Assembly: GCA_049680625.1 (NCBI GenBank)
Contig: JBAUID010000102.1
Location: forward strand, 61,447-125,446
Length of the DNA stretch: 64,000 nt
Origin: JAUIAI01 sp049680625
Lineage (GTDB): Bacteria; Pseudomonadota; Gammaproteobacteria; Burkholderiales; Burkholderiaceae_E
Direction: 5' to 3'
How positions within the stretch are numbered: position 1 is the first letter of the stretch; every line of letters begins with the position of its first letter. Positions 6,840-16,210 of the stretch are shown here, one piece after another. The position numbers and the translations under genes were made by a program. The notes under the pieces are model-generated. The model worked only from the letters and a program-made list of their open reading frames with translations. It did not search any database and had not been told where the DNA came from.

Positions 6840-9470
6840 ATGAAATCAGCCGAAATACGTCAGCGCTTTTTGCGCTTTTTTGAGTCCAAGCAGCACACTA
6901 TCGTGTCCTCAAGCCCGGTTGTTCCTGGTGATGACCCGACGTTGCTATTTACTAATGCCGGAATGAACCAGTTCAAGGATGTATTCCTTGGGTTCGACAA
7001 GCGCCCCTACCAGCGGGCAGTTACCTCCCAAAAGTGCATTCGTGCCGGTGGCAAACACAACGACCTGGAAAACGTCGGCTACACCGCCCGCCATCACACG
7101 TTTTTTGAGATGCTGGGTAATTTCAGTTTTGGCGACTATTTCAAGCGCGACGCAATAGGCTTTGCCTGGGAATTGTTAACTGGTGTGTTCGCGCTGCCGG
7201 CTGAACGTCTGTGGGTAACCGTTTACGCCGAAGATGACGAAGCTTTTGACATCTGGGCCAACGAAATTGGGGTGCCGACTGATCGCATCATTCGCATAGG
7301 AGACAAAGGCGGCCGATACGAGTCGGATAATTTCTGGATGATGGGTGATACCGGCCCTTGTGGCCCGTGTAGTGAAGTCTTTTACGACCACGGCCCCGAT
7401 ATTGCCGGTGGTCCGCCCGGCAGCCCCGATGAAGACGGGGACCGCTATATAGAAATCTGGAACCTGGTTTTCATGCAGTTCAACCGGGACGAACACGGCA
7501 CGATGAATCCCTTGCCCAGGCCAAGCGTCGACACCGGCATGGGTCTTGAGCGCGTTGCCGCGGTGTTGCAGTCCGTGCATTCAAACTACGAAATTGATTT
7601 GTTCCAAAACCTCCTGGCGGCAGCTGCAGGCGCAGTCACTGAGGCCGGAGGCAAGCCGCCGGCAGACAGTCCTTCGCTGAAAGTCCTTGCAGACCATATT
7701 CGGGCCTGTGCATTCACGATTGTTGATGGTGTCATCCCGGGCAACGAGGGCCGTGGTTACGTTCTGCGCCGGATCACTCGACGGGCCATTCGGCATGGCT
7801 ACAAACTTGGGGCGCGCCAGCCGTTTTTTCATAAGCTGGTGGCGGCTCTGACCACTGAAATGGGTGATGCTTACCCCGAGCTTCGCGAGCAGCAAACGCG
7901 GATAACCGACGTATTACGGCAGGAAGAGAGCCGGTTCTTCGAAACAATTGCCCACGGCATGGAAATTCTGGAGGGTGCGCTCAAGCCGTTAAAAGGGACA
8001 TCAGGTGGGGTCCTGGATGGAGAGACTGCGTTTAAGCTGCACGACACTTTTGGTTTTCCCCTCGATTTGACTGCCGACGTCTGTCGCGAAAACGGGCTTT
8101 CAGTTGATGAGGCGGGTTTTGATGTCGCGATGGCGCATCAGCGAGAGCAGGCGCGTTCAGCGGGTAAGTTCCGTATGGCTCAGGCGCTTGAGTACCGCGG
8201 CGTTGAAACCGACTTTCATGGCTACGACGTCCTTGAACACAGCGGCGTTGTTACGGCCTTGTACCGCGACGGGACTGAGGTAGATGCAGTACAAGCGGGT
8301 GACCATGCGGTAATTGTACTTGATCACACGCCGTTTTACGCCGAGTCCGGCGGACAAGTCGGTGACCGCGGCGAACTGGTCAGCGGCGGGTCGATATTTC
8401 GAGTCGAAGACACGCAGAAAATTCAGGCAGCAGTTTTTGGCCATCACGGGGTTGTGCAGGAAGGTGGCTTCAAGCTTGGCGATCAATTAACTGCACGGGT
8501 GGACACAGATTTTCGTGCCCGGACCATCCGTAACCACTCGGCAACCCACTTAATGCACAAGGCATTGCGGGAAGTTCTGGGTGATCATGTTCAGCAAAAA
8601 GGCTCATTAGTCGACGCGGATAAAACCCGGTTCGACTTCTCACACAACGCGCCGCTGAGCCGCGAAGAGATTCGCCGGATCGAAAACATGGTGAATAGTG
8701 AAGTGTTGGACAACACGGCAACCCAGGCCCGCCTGATGTCTTTTGACGATGCGGTCAAAACTGGTGCCATGGCCTTGTTTGGCGAAAAATACGGCGATGA
8801 AGTCCGGGTGCTGAATATTGGTTCGACCTGCGAGCTGTGTGGGGGGACTCACGTCGCACGTACTGGAGATATCGGATTGTTCCGAATTGTCAGTGAAGGC
8901 GGGGTTGCGGCCGGCATACGACGGATCGAAGCAGTGACTGGGTTCGGGGCGTTGCAACGCATCAATGCGCTCGATGACCTGGTTGAATCAGCCGCTGCGG
9001 CGGTGCGTGCGCCGGCGTCTGAAGTGCCGGTCAAAGTACAGGCAATGGTTGATCAACTCAAGACGCTTGAGAAAGAAGTCGCCACGCTCAAATCAAAAAT
9101 GGCCGCCTCCCAGGGGGGGGATCTGGCGAGCAGCGCGGTTGACGTCAATGGCATTCAGGTGCTCGCATGCCAAATTGATGGTGTTGATGCCAAGACGCTG
9201 CGCGAGACAGTCGATCAGTTAAAGAACAAGCTCAAGACTGCCGCCATAGTGCTGGCCAGTCATGACGGACAAAAAATCACCCTCATTGCCGGGGTAACCA
9301 AAGACACAGTCAGTCGTTTGAAAGCCGGTGATCTTGTCAGCCATGTTGCTACCCAGGTCGGTGGTCGGGGTGGTGGTAAGCCAGATATGGCGCAGGCTGG
9401 CGGCTCTGATATCAATGCATTGGCTGGTGCACTGGCGTCTGTACCCGAATGGGTTGGCAGTAATACCTGA
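6840..9470 (+). CDS. alaS: Alanine--tRNA ligase
   Basis: At 876 residues it matches the E. coli enzyme in length. The class II catalytic core comes first (KCIRAGGKHNDLENVG, FFEMLGNFSFGDYF). The editing domain carries the zinc-site residues HSATHLMH near 565 and CELCGGTH near 664-671. A C-Ala domain ends with GGRGGGKPDMAQAGG. It charges tRNA-Ala and removes mischarged Ser and Gly. The ATG has no Shine-Dalgarno sequence; the preceding bases are TTTTTACAC. A run of eight G at 9113-9120 lies in the linker before C-Ala and keeps the frame. The usual recA/recX neighbours are absent here. Confidence 0.97.
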   Translation: MKSAEIRQRFLRFFESKQHTIVSSSPVVPGDDPTLLFTNAGMNQFKDVFLGFDKRPYQRAVTSQKCIRAGGKHNDLENVGYTARHHTFFEMLGNFSFGDYFKRDAIGFAWELLTGVFALPAERLWVTVYAEDDEAFDIWANEIGVPTDRIIRIGDKGGRYESDNFWMMGDTGPCGPCSEVFYDHGPDIAGGPPGSPDEDGDRYIEIWNLVFMQFNRDEHGTMNPLPRPSVDTGMGLERVAAVLQSVHSNYEIDLFQNLLAAAAGAVTEAGGKPPADSPSLKVLADHIRACAFTIVDGVIPGNEGRGYVLRRITRRAIRHGYKLGARQPFFHKLVAALTTEMGDAYPELREQQTRITDVLRQEESRFFETIAHGMEILEGALKPLKGTSGGVLDGETAFKLHDTFGFPLDLTADVCRENGLSVDEAGFDVAMAHQREQARSAGKFRMAQALEYRGVETDFHGYDVLEHSGVVTALYRDGTEVDAVQAGDHAVIVLDHTPFYAESGGQVGDRGELVSGGSIFRVEDTQKIQAAVFGHHGVVQEGGFKLGDQLTARVDTDFRARTIRNHSATHLMHKALREVLGDHVQQKGSLVDADKTRFDFSHNAPLSREEIRRIENMVNSEVLDNTATQARLMSFDDAVKTGAMALFGEKYGDEVRVLNIGSTCELCGGTHVARTGDIGLFRIVSEGGVAAGIRRIEAVTGFGALQRINALDDLVESAAAAVRAPASEVPVKVQAMVDQLKTLEKEVATLKSKMAASQGGDLASSAVDVNGIQVLACQIDGVDAKTLRETVDQLKNKLKTAAIVLASHDGQKITLIAGVTKDTVSRLKAGDLVSHVATQVGGRGGGKPDMAQAGGSDINALAGALASVPEWVGSNT

Positions 9471-9503
9471 ACACTTGAACACCTGACCGGAGATCGGTAT
9501 CTG

Positions 9504-10040
9504 ATGGCAGTAACCCACTTTGCGTTTTGCCCCCAATGTGCTGTTGAACTATCCGACTGGCATCATGAAGGGCGACTGCGTTTACGATGTGACGGCTGCG
9601 GCTGGGTGCACTGGAACAATCCGACGCCAGTGGTTGCCGCCATCATCGAATACAAAGACAAAGTTCTGCTGGCTCGCAATGCGGCCTGGCCGGCGAAGAT
9701 GTTTGCCCTGGTCACCGGGTTTCTTGAGGCTGACGAATCACCGGCAGATGGCATTGCCCGTGAGGTCAAAGAAGAAACCGATCTGGATGCAGACCAGATA
9801 GACTTGATCGGTGTATACGACTTTCAGCGGCGCAACGAATTGTTGATTTGCTACGCGGTCAAAGCCTCTGGTACCGTCCGGTTATCCGAAGAACTGGCCG
9901 AATACCGATTGGTCGAGCCGGCAAAACTACGCCCCTGGCGACTGGGCACCGGCCCCGCAATGGCCCAGTGGATGCAAGACCGGAATCTGTCATTCGAATG
10001 GGTTGATTCGCCACGCGAATTACCCGACGATGACGCCTAG
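9504..10040 (+). CDS. Nudix hydrolase with N-terminal zinc ribbon (NudC-like)
   Basis: A 178-residue protein. A four-cysteine zinc ribbon uses C9, C12, C29 and C32 (CPQC and CDGC). The Nudix box spans about 72-94: GFLEADE, then REVKEETDL. The usual Gly near the end of the box is Asp. NADH pyrophosphatases share the zinc ribbon plus Nudix layout, but this protein lacks their long N-terminal domain. The substrate may be NADH, a nucleoside diphosphate derivative or an unknown compound. It begins 33 bases after alaS and is probably co-transcribed with it. Confidence 0.85.
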   Translation: MAVTHFAFCPQCAVELSDWHHEGRLRLRCDGCGWVHWNNPTPVVAAIIEYKDKVLLARNAAWPAKMFALVTGFLEADESPADGIAREVKEETDLDADQIDLIGVYDFQRRNELLICYAVKASGTVRLSEELAEYRLVEPAKLRPWRLGTGPAMAQWMQDRNLSFEWVDSPRELPDDDA

Positions 10041-10103
10041 TCCATACGACGACACGCAACGTAAAAATTCAAAGTACCAACCAAGAGTAACAACGGAACC
10101 CAT

Positions 10104-10349
10104 ATGAGTGAATCAGAGCCTATTGCAGCCAAACAAGAAGTTGATGCCAGCGGACTCAATTGTCCGTTACCGATTTTGCGTGCGAAAAAGGCGCTTGCCG
10201 GTCTGGAGGCGGGCGAAATCCTGAAAGTGATATCAACTGACCCTGGTTCTCGCCGCGACTTTGAGGCTTTCTCCCGCCAGACCGGGCATGAGTTGTTAAG
10301 AATGGTCGAGTCCGAGGCGAGTTGGAGTTTTTATCTTCAGCACAAGTAA
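10104..10349 (+). CDS. TusA-like sulfurtransferase family protein
   Basis: An 81-residue single-domain protein with the CPLP motif (C20-P-x-P) in SGLNCPLPILRAKKAL and the beta-alpha-beta core of the SirA/TusA/YedF family. The cysteine would carry a persulfide in sulfur relay. Candidate roles include tRNA 2-thiouridine synthesis, molybdenum cofactor-linked sulfur transfer or sulfur metabolism. The genome region contains two molybdenum enzymes, but it lies next to neither. It is a small paralog type, so I do not assign the tusA name. It lies between the Nudix and SDR genes on the same strand with short gaps. Confidence 0.82.
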   Translation: MSESEPIAAKQEVDASGLNCPLPILRAKKALAGLEAGEILKVISTDPGSRRDFEAFSRQTGHELLRMVESEASWSFYLQHK

Positions 10350-10376
10350 GCCCACCAAATTGGAATACACAACTTC

Positions 10377-11114
10377 ATGAATACACAGTTTGATTTTTCA
10401 GATCGCGTTGCCTTCATCACCGGCGGCGTTTCGGGCATCGGCCTGGCCACCAGTATCGCATTTCTGAAGTCAGGAGCAAAAGTCGTCGCCTGCGGTATTA
10501 CGGACAAAGAGCTGGACGCTGCTGCAGCCAACCCTGAGTTGTCCGGCGCCCAGATTGAACGGTTAGATGTGACCGATCGCATTGCAGTTGAGAAACTAAT
10601 CGGCAGCCTTTCGCGCCTGGATTTTGTTGTCAATTGTGCTGGCATTATTCGCCGTAACGAAGAACACATTCCTGACAAATTTGACGAAGTACTCGATGTT
10701 CACGTCAGTGGTTCAATGCGGGTCAGTACTGCAGCCAGGCCGCTTCTGAAGAAACAAGGCGGGGCAATTGTCAATCTTGGTTCAGTGATGTCGTTTTTTG
10801 GTGGCCCGGCTCAGCCGGCGTACTCGTCCGCCAAAGGGGCTATCCGGAACCTGACCATGTCGCTTGCCTGCGCCTATGCATCGGACGGTATTCGGGTCAA
10901 TGCCGTTGCGCCAGGGTGGGTGATTACCGAATTGTCGCGTGGTGCCCGGGAGAACCCGGAACGCAATGCCCACATCATGGGGCGAATTCCAATGGATCGC
11001 TGGGCAGATCCCGCTGAGATCGCGCAGCCAATTCTGTTCTTGTGTTCTGATGCAGCCAGTTATATGAACGGTACAGTGATGCCTGTTGACGGTGGCTACA
11101 TTTCGATGGGTTAG
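10377..11114 (+). CDS. Short-chain dehydrogenase/reductase
   Basis: A 245-residue classical SDR. The cofactor motif GGVSGIG is at residues 16-22, NCAG at 86-89, catalytic Ser136, and Tyr149-x3-Lys153 in PAYSSAKG. It ends with DGGYISMG, the usual C-terminal form. It oxidises a secondary alcohol or sugar with NAD(P). The substrate is unknown. The acidic/neutral residues after the glycine motif do not settle NAD versus NADP. A sulfatase follows 64 bases downstream, so a shared role in degrading a sulfated compound is possible. This is inference from position only. Confidence 0.87.
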   Translation: MNTQFDFSDRVAFITGGVSGIGLATSIAFLKSGAKVVACGITDKELDAAAANPELSGAQIERLDVTDRIAVEKLIGSLSRLDFVVNCAGIIRRNEEHIPDKFDEVLDVHVSGSMRVSTAARPLLKKQGGAIVNLGSVMSFFGGPAQPAYSSAKGAIRNLTMSLACAYASDGIRVNAVAPGWVITELSRGARENPERNAHIMGRIPMDRWADPAEIAQPILFLCSDAASYMNGTVMPVDGGYISMG

Positions 11115-11178
11115 CCCCGGTATGACATTAGGAATTCATGGGAATTGTTGATCTATGGGGGCCATCAGGGGTGACCCC

Positions 11179-12771
11179 ATGACTAAGCGCCCCAATTTTC
11201 TATTTGTAATTACCGATCAGCAGCGGGCAGATTATCTTGCCTGTACCGGTCATCCGGTTCTCAAGACACCCAATATCGACCGGATAGCCGAAGACGGGTC
11301 AATCTTCGATCGCTTTTACGTGGCGAACCCGGTATGCATGCCCAATCGCGCCTGTCTGATGACAGGGCGCATGTCGTCGGTCACCGGAGTGCGACAAAAC
11401 GGTAATGACCTACCCCTGCACATGACAACGTTTACCGAGGTGTTGCGTGCCGGTGGCTATGACACTGCATTGATCGGTAAGTCACATTTACAAACCTTCA
11501 CCCGTATCCCGGCACCGATCGGAGAGAACCCCTACGGCACAGGCCGCCTGGCCAATGCGGTGGACATCGGTGATGAGTCGCGCTATCTGTCTGAAGACAA
11601 ATCGACCTGGGAGGGTATGGACGAGCATCCGGTGAAGCTGCCTTTCTATGGTTTCGATCATGCGGATATTGTTACTTTTCATGGCACAAATACCGGCGGC
11701 GCGCACTACCGCTGGCTGCGCGAGCAAGTTGATGATGTCGACACCATTCGTGATCCGTACAAACAGTTGCCCCACGCGTACACTTGCCCGCAGGCGGTTC
11801 GTACGCAAATGCCGGAAGAATTGTACTCAACCAGTTATATCAAGATGCGCACAAAACAGTTTCTGGAGGAACCGGCGCGCCAGGACAAACCATTCTTTGC
11901 CTTTGTTTCTTTCCCTGATCCGCATCACCCGTTTAACCCGCCAGGTAAGTACTGGGATATGTACAAACCACAAGACATGGTGTTACCAGACAACCTTGGT
12001 AGTCATCAGAATCCACCACAAAGTTTGCAATGGGTTCGCAAACGAACGGTTTCCCGTGGGCTGGATTCTTTAAGCCCTTCAAACTTCGTCACCGGCGCGA
12101 TGAGCCTGACTGAACAGGAGTTACGCGAAGCCATGGCGCTGACCTGCGGCATGATTGCGATGATCGATGATGCGGTTGGCGAGATTCAGCAGAGTCTGGA
12201 GCAGGCGGGGCTGGCAGACAATACGATTGTGATTTTCACCAGTGACCATGGCGATTTCATGGGTGATCACGGTATGGTGCTGAAAGGCGGCCCGCATTTC
12301 CAGAGTTTGTTGCGCGTGCCGATGTTGTGGCAAGACCCCCGTATTGAACAGCCCAGCCATATTGATACTTTAGGTTCCAGTATCGACCTTGCGCCCAGTA
12401 TTCTCAGCGCCGCAGGCTTAACCCCGTATCACGACATCCAGGGTAAAGATCTGACCGGTCTCATCGACGGCACTATCCAGACGGTTGGCCGCGATGCTGT
12501 CCTGGTTGAAGAAGACAGCTACGATGTCGACGCTTACGGTTTCAGTGGTCAGTTCCGGGCACGCACCCTGGTGACGGTAAGCCATCGCATGACAATCTAT
12601 CTGGGGGCCGATTGGGGTGAGCTGTACGATTTAACCACCGATCCAAAAGAGACCAAAAATCTTTGGGATGACTGTGCATCAAGTGCGATTAAGCAAAAGC
12701 TGATTTGGGCGCTGACCCAGAAAATGATGGATTACTGCAGCCGCTCGCCGTGGCCAAAGCAAGAGGCCTAG
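11179..12771 (+). CDS. Type I sulfatase, cytoplasmic form
   Basis: A 530-residue alkaline phosphatase-superfamily sulfatase. The metal site begins with NFLFVITDQQ (Asp13). The activation motif is C53-M-P-N-R (CxPxR type), where cysteine must become formylglycine through a maturation enzyme not seen in the window. The second metal site is FTSDHGDFMGDHG near residue 360, with HxP-type FPDPHHPF before it. I chose the internal ATG at 11179 because AGGGG precedes it and NFLFV starts the fold at once. The ATG at 11155 adds eight residues. No signal peptide is visible, unlike most polysaccharide sulfatases, so the substrate is probably small and imported. Phosphonate or choline sulfate-type substrates cannot be excluded. 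Confidence 0.87.
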   Translation: MTKRPNFLFVITDQQRADYLACTGHPVLKTPNIDRIAEDGSIFDRFYVANPVCMPNRACLMTGRMSSVTGVRQNGNDLPLHMTTFTEVLRAGGYDTALIGKSHLQTFTRIPAPIGENPYGTGRLANAVDIGDESRYLSEDKSTWEGMDEHPVKLPFYGFDHADIVTFHGTNTGGAHYRWLREQVDDVDTIRDPYKQLPHAYTCPQAVRTQMPEELYSTSYIKMRTKQFLEEPARQDKPFFAFVSFPDPHHPFNPPGKYWDMYKPQDMVLPDNLGSHQNPPQSLQWVRKRTVSRGLDSLSPSNFVTGAMSLTEQELREAMALTCGMIAMIDDAVGEIQQSLEQAGLADNTIVIFTSDHGDFMGDHGMVLKGGPHFQSLLRVPMLWQDPRIEQPSHIDTLGSSIDLAPSILSAAGLTPYHDIQGKDLTGLIDGTIQTVGRDAVLVEEDSYDVDAYGFSGQFRARTLVTVSHRMTIYLGADWGELYDLTTDPKETKNLWDDCASSAIKQKLIWALTQKMMDYCSRSPWPKQEA

Positions 12772-12815
12772 GTGCAATTAGCTTAGGTGCGGTAAGCCTG
12801 GCCGGGTAGGGTTTG

Positions 12816-14231
12816 TTATTGCGGTAACGCGCGGGCGAATAGCAAGCGGGTATGGGCGAGTAATAAGTCCAGCTGTGTCTGCCGAATGTCGCCGGTTAGC
12901 TCTTCAAGTTCGCGCTGCAGCCGCGTTAAGTCTCGGCGATCAGCACGGCCACTTTTTAGTTTGATCCGGGCAATTTCAATTTTTCTACTGTGTAAGCGAA
13001 TGCTTGAATTGAGTGCGTCGAGCTGGTGACGCTCTGCAATTAGTTTCTGTTGGGCCTCGGCTGTCGCAAACTGACGATAGCGCCGCGTCCGATCGCGTTG
13101 CAGTTGCTGGCGGTTAAGCTCTGCAGATTTCTCCGCAACGCGGGCCGTGGTCTGTCCGCCATCAAACAGGTTCCACTCAACACGGGCGCCAATTACGAGA
13201 TCACTGCGTCGCAGATTGTTAATGGCCAGCCACTCCGTGCCATCGCTCCTGCCGATTGCCTGGTATTGCGCAAATAGCGAAACATTGGGTTTTCCGGTGG
13301 CGCCGGCTGACCGAACCTCGGCTTGGGCGGCCGCCACCAGTTCTTCTTGTTGACGGGGCAGGGCGTTGGAGTTGATCAACCCGCGCAACTGGGCAATCGA
13401 ATCCCCGAGCTTTTGACTATTGGTAAAAGTTGCCCAGTCGGGTTCGGGTGGAATGTCAGCCAGGCCACGAGCCCTGGCAAGGCTTATCCAGGCAGCACTA
13501 CGGCTGGCCATGAGTTGTTCGATCCGGGCTTGGCGACTGGCTATATCGTTGTCAGCTGCCTCACCATCGATACGGGCGCTGAGCCCCCGGGTAACCCGTT
13601 GATTTATCAGCTCAGCCAGTTGCATCGTTAGAATGAGTTGAGCCTGCTCGGTGGCGACACGCTGGTTCATCCGGTGAGCTTCGAACCAGGCGAGGGTGAC
13701 GTCCCGGGTGACTTTAACCGCCGTAATGTCTGACTGTGCATGGGCCGCGGAAACCCCAGCCCGCGCCGCATCACCCTGAGCCTTTAGACGTCCGCCCGTT
13801 AGTATCGGATAACTCAATCGTAGATTGGCTGACAATATCGACCGGGGTTGTGAGCGGGTGACATCAACGCTGACCGGTTGTCCGTTAATAACCGTTGTAG
13901 CCACGACCCCGGTAAAAGGGTCGTACAGTGATGTGACATCGTTTGACACGTTCAGATCAAGCCTGGGCGCCCCGGCGCCATTGACGGCATCAAGCCTGGC
14001 CCTGGCCGCATCAACCGACAAGGATGCCAACGCGGTATCTTCGCTGAGCCTCACCGCTTGTTCAATCATGTCAGCAAGCGTCATCACTGTAACCCCCGGA
14101 CTGACCACCATCGCTTCTGGCTTGCCGGTTTGTGCATGGACAGGCCTGTTGAGCATCACTGTGCTTAGGGCCGCGGCCATTGTCATCATCAAAAAGCGGC
14201 CAGGTCGCCGCCCGAATAGCGTTTTATTCAT
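12816..14231 (-). CDS. TolC family outer membrane efflux protein
   Basis: The 471-residue protein starts at MNKTLFGRRPG with a basic N-terminus and a signal peptide ending near VHAQ. The body shows two similar alpha-helical halves with TolC-like coiled regions (LADMIEQAVRLSED, later SILSANLRLSYPILTGG, then VEWNLFDGGQTTARV). It would form the outer membrane channel for the adjacent MacAB-like pump. The start codon overlaps the permease stop by 8 bases. The longer open frame to 14378 is permease sequence read in another frame. It is the last gene of the operon and meets the sulfatase gene end to end. Confidence 0.88.
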   Translation of the reverse strand: MNKTLFGRRPGRFLMMTMAAALSTVMLNRPVHAQTGKPEAMVVSPGVTVMTLADMIEQAVRLSEDTALASLSVDAARARLDAVNGAGAPRLDLNVSNDVTSLYDPFTGVVATTVINGQPVSVDVTRSQPRSILSANLRLSYPILTGGRLKAQGDAARAGVSAAHAQSDITAVKVTRDVTLAWFEAHRMNQRVATEQAQLILTMQLAELINQRVTRGLSARIDGEAADNDIASRQARIEQLMASRSAAWISLARARGLADIPPEPDWATFTNSQKLGDSIAQLRGLINSNALPRQQEELVAAAQAEVRSAGATGKPNVSLFAQYQAIGRSDGTEWLAINNLRRSDLVIGARVEWNLFDGGQTTARVAEKSAELNRQQLQRDRTRRYRQFATAEAQQKLIAERHQLDALNSSIRLHSRKIEIARIKLKSGRADRRDLTRLQRELEELTGDIRQTQLDLLLAHTRLLFARALPQ

Positions 14232-15480
14232 AGCGTAATGCCTGCACCGGGCGCATACGGGCCGCACGCAAGGCCGGCACCAGGCCTGACACAATTCCGA
14301 CCAGAACAGAAACCAGCAATGCGGCAAACACAATAGACCAGGCCGGGCGCAACGCAAAAGTGCTGAGCAACTGCGCAACCCAGATGCCGACGAGCCCGAG
14401 TACCAGGCCGCTTAGCCCGCCAATGAAGCTGACCAGTGATGCTTCGATCAGAAATTGTGACAGGATCGAAGCTTCAGTGGCGCCCAGTGCTTTGCGAATA
14501 CCAATTTCGCGGGTTCGCTCCAGAACAGCAGTGGTCATGATGTTGAAAATTCCAAGCCCGGCCACCAACAGGGAAACAGCTGCGGCAATCACTCCAACTA
14601 TCGACACCCCGCCAAGTATCCGGTCGGCTGTGGCCACGTGATCGGACATCGAGTTAGAGCGATAGGTATACCGTCGATTGTTGTTGCGTAACAATGTGGC
14701 AATGATTTCATCGCCGGCTTCTTTGCTGCGTTCGTAAGAAATCGCTTCCGCCTGAATCGAATGAATATCATTGCTGCCGACAATTCGCTGAAACGTTGTG
14801 AAGGGCAGCAAGATTCTTGTATTGGCGTTCTGGCCACCTGCCGAACCAATGCTCGACAGAAAACTGCGGTCTTTGGCCTGTAGCAAACCGACAACCCGAA
14901 ACTTTTCACGTCCCAGGCTGATCATTCGTCCAACGACCCCTCGGGCGTTGCCAAACAATTCATCAGCTGTTTGTGGGCCGATAATGACGACTTGCTTCTT
15001 TTGTTGGATATCTTGCTCAGTAAGCCCGCGGCCCTGGGCGATCGTGTCATTGTTAATGCTCAGGTACGGTACCCCTATTCCGTGCAGGCGGCCCCGGCTG
15101 TAGCGGTCGCGGTAGCGAGCCATCAACAGTTCTCCGCGCGCATTTCTCGAACCGTAAACAATTGGGGTGACCAGACGAATGCTGCGGCAACAAACGCCGG
15201 GTTTTAAGAGTTCCAGGTCCTGGTTGCGGATTCCGCTGCCAGGGACTTCGGCTCGCGAGGGGTCTACGGCGCCACGGTCGCGGAAAATCCAGACTGAAGT
15301 CAGTCCAAAAGTTTGTAGTTCTTCAAACACCATTTCTTTTCCGCTTTGGCCAACCGCGCCAATCACAATGACGGCAGCAATTCCGATTGTGATACCCAGG
15401 ACACTCATGGCGGTGCGTAACTTGTACTGACCAAGACTCATCAGTGCCTGAGAAAACTGATCGCGAATAAACGTGATCAC
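14224..15480 (-). CDS. MacB-type ABC transporter permease (FtsX domain)
   Basis: A 418-residue protein. A cytoplasmic N-terminus (RDQFSQALMSLGQYKLRTAMSVLG) precedes the first membrane helix. Then come a large periplasmic MacB-PCD domain and three C-terminal membrane helices with ERTREIGIRKALGA, the typical FtsX-family signature. It belongs with the adjacent ATPase, adaptor and TolC genes in a tripartite type VII mechanotransmission exporter. The substrate could be a macrolide, peptide or siderophore. In E. coli MacB the ATPase and permease are fused; here they are separate genes six bases apart. Confidence 0.9.
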   Translation of the reverse strand: MITFIRDQFSQALMSLGQYKLRTAMSVLGITIGIAAVIVIGAVGQSGKEMVFEELQTFGLTSVWIFRDRGAVDPSRAEVPGSGIRNQDLELLKPGVCCRSIRLVTPIVYGSRNARGELLMARYRDRYSRGRLHGIGVPYLSINNDTIAQGRGLTEQDIQQKKQVVIIGPQTADELFGNARGVVGRMISLGREKFRVVGLLQAKDRSFLSSIGSAGGQNANTRILLPFTTFQRIVGSNDIHSIQAEAISYERSKEAGDEIIATLLRNNNRRYTYRSNSMSDHVATADRILGGVSIVGVIAAAVSLLVAGLGIFNIMTTAVLERTREIGIRKALGATEASILSQFLIEASLVSFIGGLSGLVLGLVGIWVAQLLSTFALRPAWSIVFAALLVSVLVGIVSGLVPALRAARMRPVQALRYE

Positions 15481-15486
15481 TATGGT

Positions 15487-16164
15487 CTAGCGCCGCTTGT
15501 CATTGCGAATCCGGCCGTCTGCAATTTCTATTTCACGGTCACAACGCGCCGCGACCGCTGAATCATGAGTCACGATGATCACTGTTTTTCCGGCACGAGC
15601 CAGGTCTTCGAAAATCTGCAGGATTTCCTTGCCGGTGGTCGAGTCCAGGGCGCCGGTTGGCTCATCGGCAATCAAGATGTCGGGTTCGTTGGCCAGTGCA
15701 CGCGCAATCGCCACCCGCTGTTGCTGGCCACCGGATAACTCCATCGGACTGTGGCTGGCGCGATCAGCCAGCCCAACCCTGTCCAGCATTTCGGTGGCGC
15801 GCCGGGTACGCTGCCGATGGTTGACCCCGGCGTACATCAGCGGCAATTCAACATTGCTCAAGGCGTTTAAACGGGGCACCAGGCTGAATTGCTGAAAGAC
15901 AAAGCCAAAGCGCTGATTGCGGATTTTTGACAACGCCTTTGAACTGGCCTGGTCGATTACTTCGCCGCCAAGACGGTAGCGACCCCGGTCCATATTGTCC
16001 AGGCACCCCAGGATGTTCAGCAGGGTTGATTTACCCGAACCCGACGGCCCGACGACAGCAAGAAATTCACCGGCAGCAACCGACAGGGATATATCGCGCA
16101 GAACGGGCACTTCGACCTGGCCCATCCAGTACGATTTACAACAGTCAGTGAGTTCGATTAGCAA
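15487..16164 (-). CDS. MacB/LolD-type ABC transporter ATP-binding protein
   Basis: A 225-residue ATPase. Walker A is GPSGSGKST near residues 38-46, the signature is LSGGQQQR near 143, and Walker B is DILIADEPTG near 165. The Q-loop is VFQQFSLVPRL. The length and motifs are those of the LolD/MacB ATPase family. It supplies energy to the FtsX-type permease that follows after six bases. The adaptor gene precedes it by 46 bases. All four genes of the unit run in the order adaptor, ATPase, permease, channel. Confidence 0.92.
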   Translation of the reverse strand: MLIELTDCCKSYWMGQVEVPVLRDISLSVAAGEFLAVVGPSGSGKSTLLNILGCLDNMDRGRYRLGGEVIDQASSKALSKIRNQRFGFVFQQFSLVPRLNALSNVELPLMYAGVNHRQRTRRATEMLDRVGLADRASHSPMELSGGQQQRVAIARALANEPDILIADEPTGALDSTTGKEILQIFEDLARAGKTVIIVTHDSAVAARCDREIEIADGRIRNDKRR

Positions 16165-16210
16165 GCAGAATCCCGAGGGAGTGGCACGGCGCGCATTTTA
16201 TTTGGCGCGC

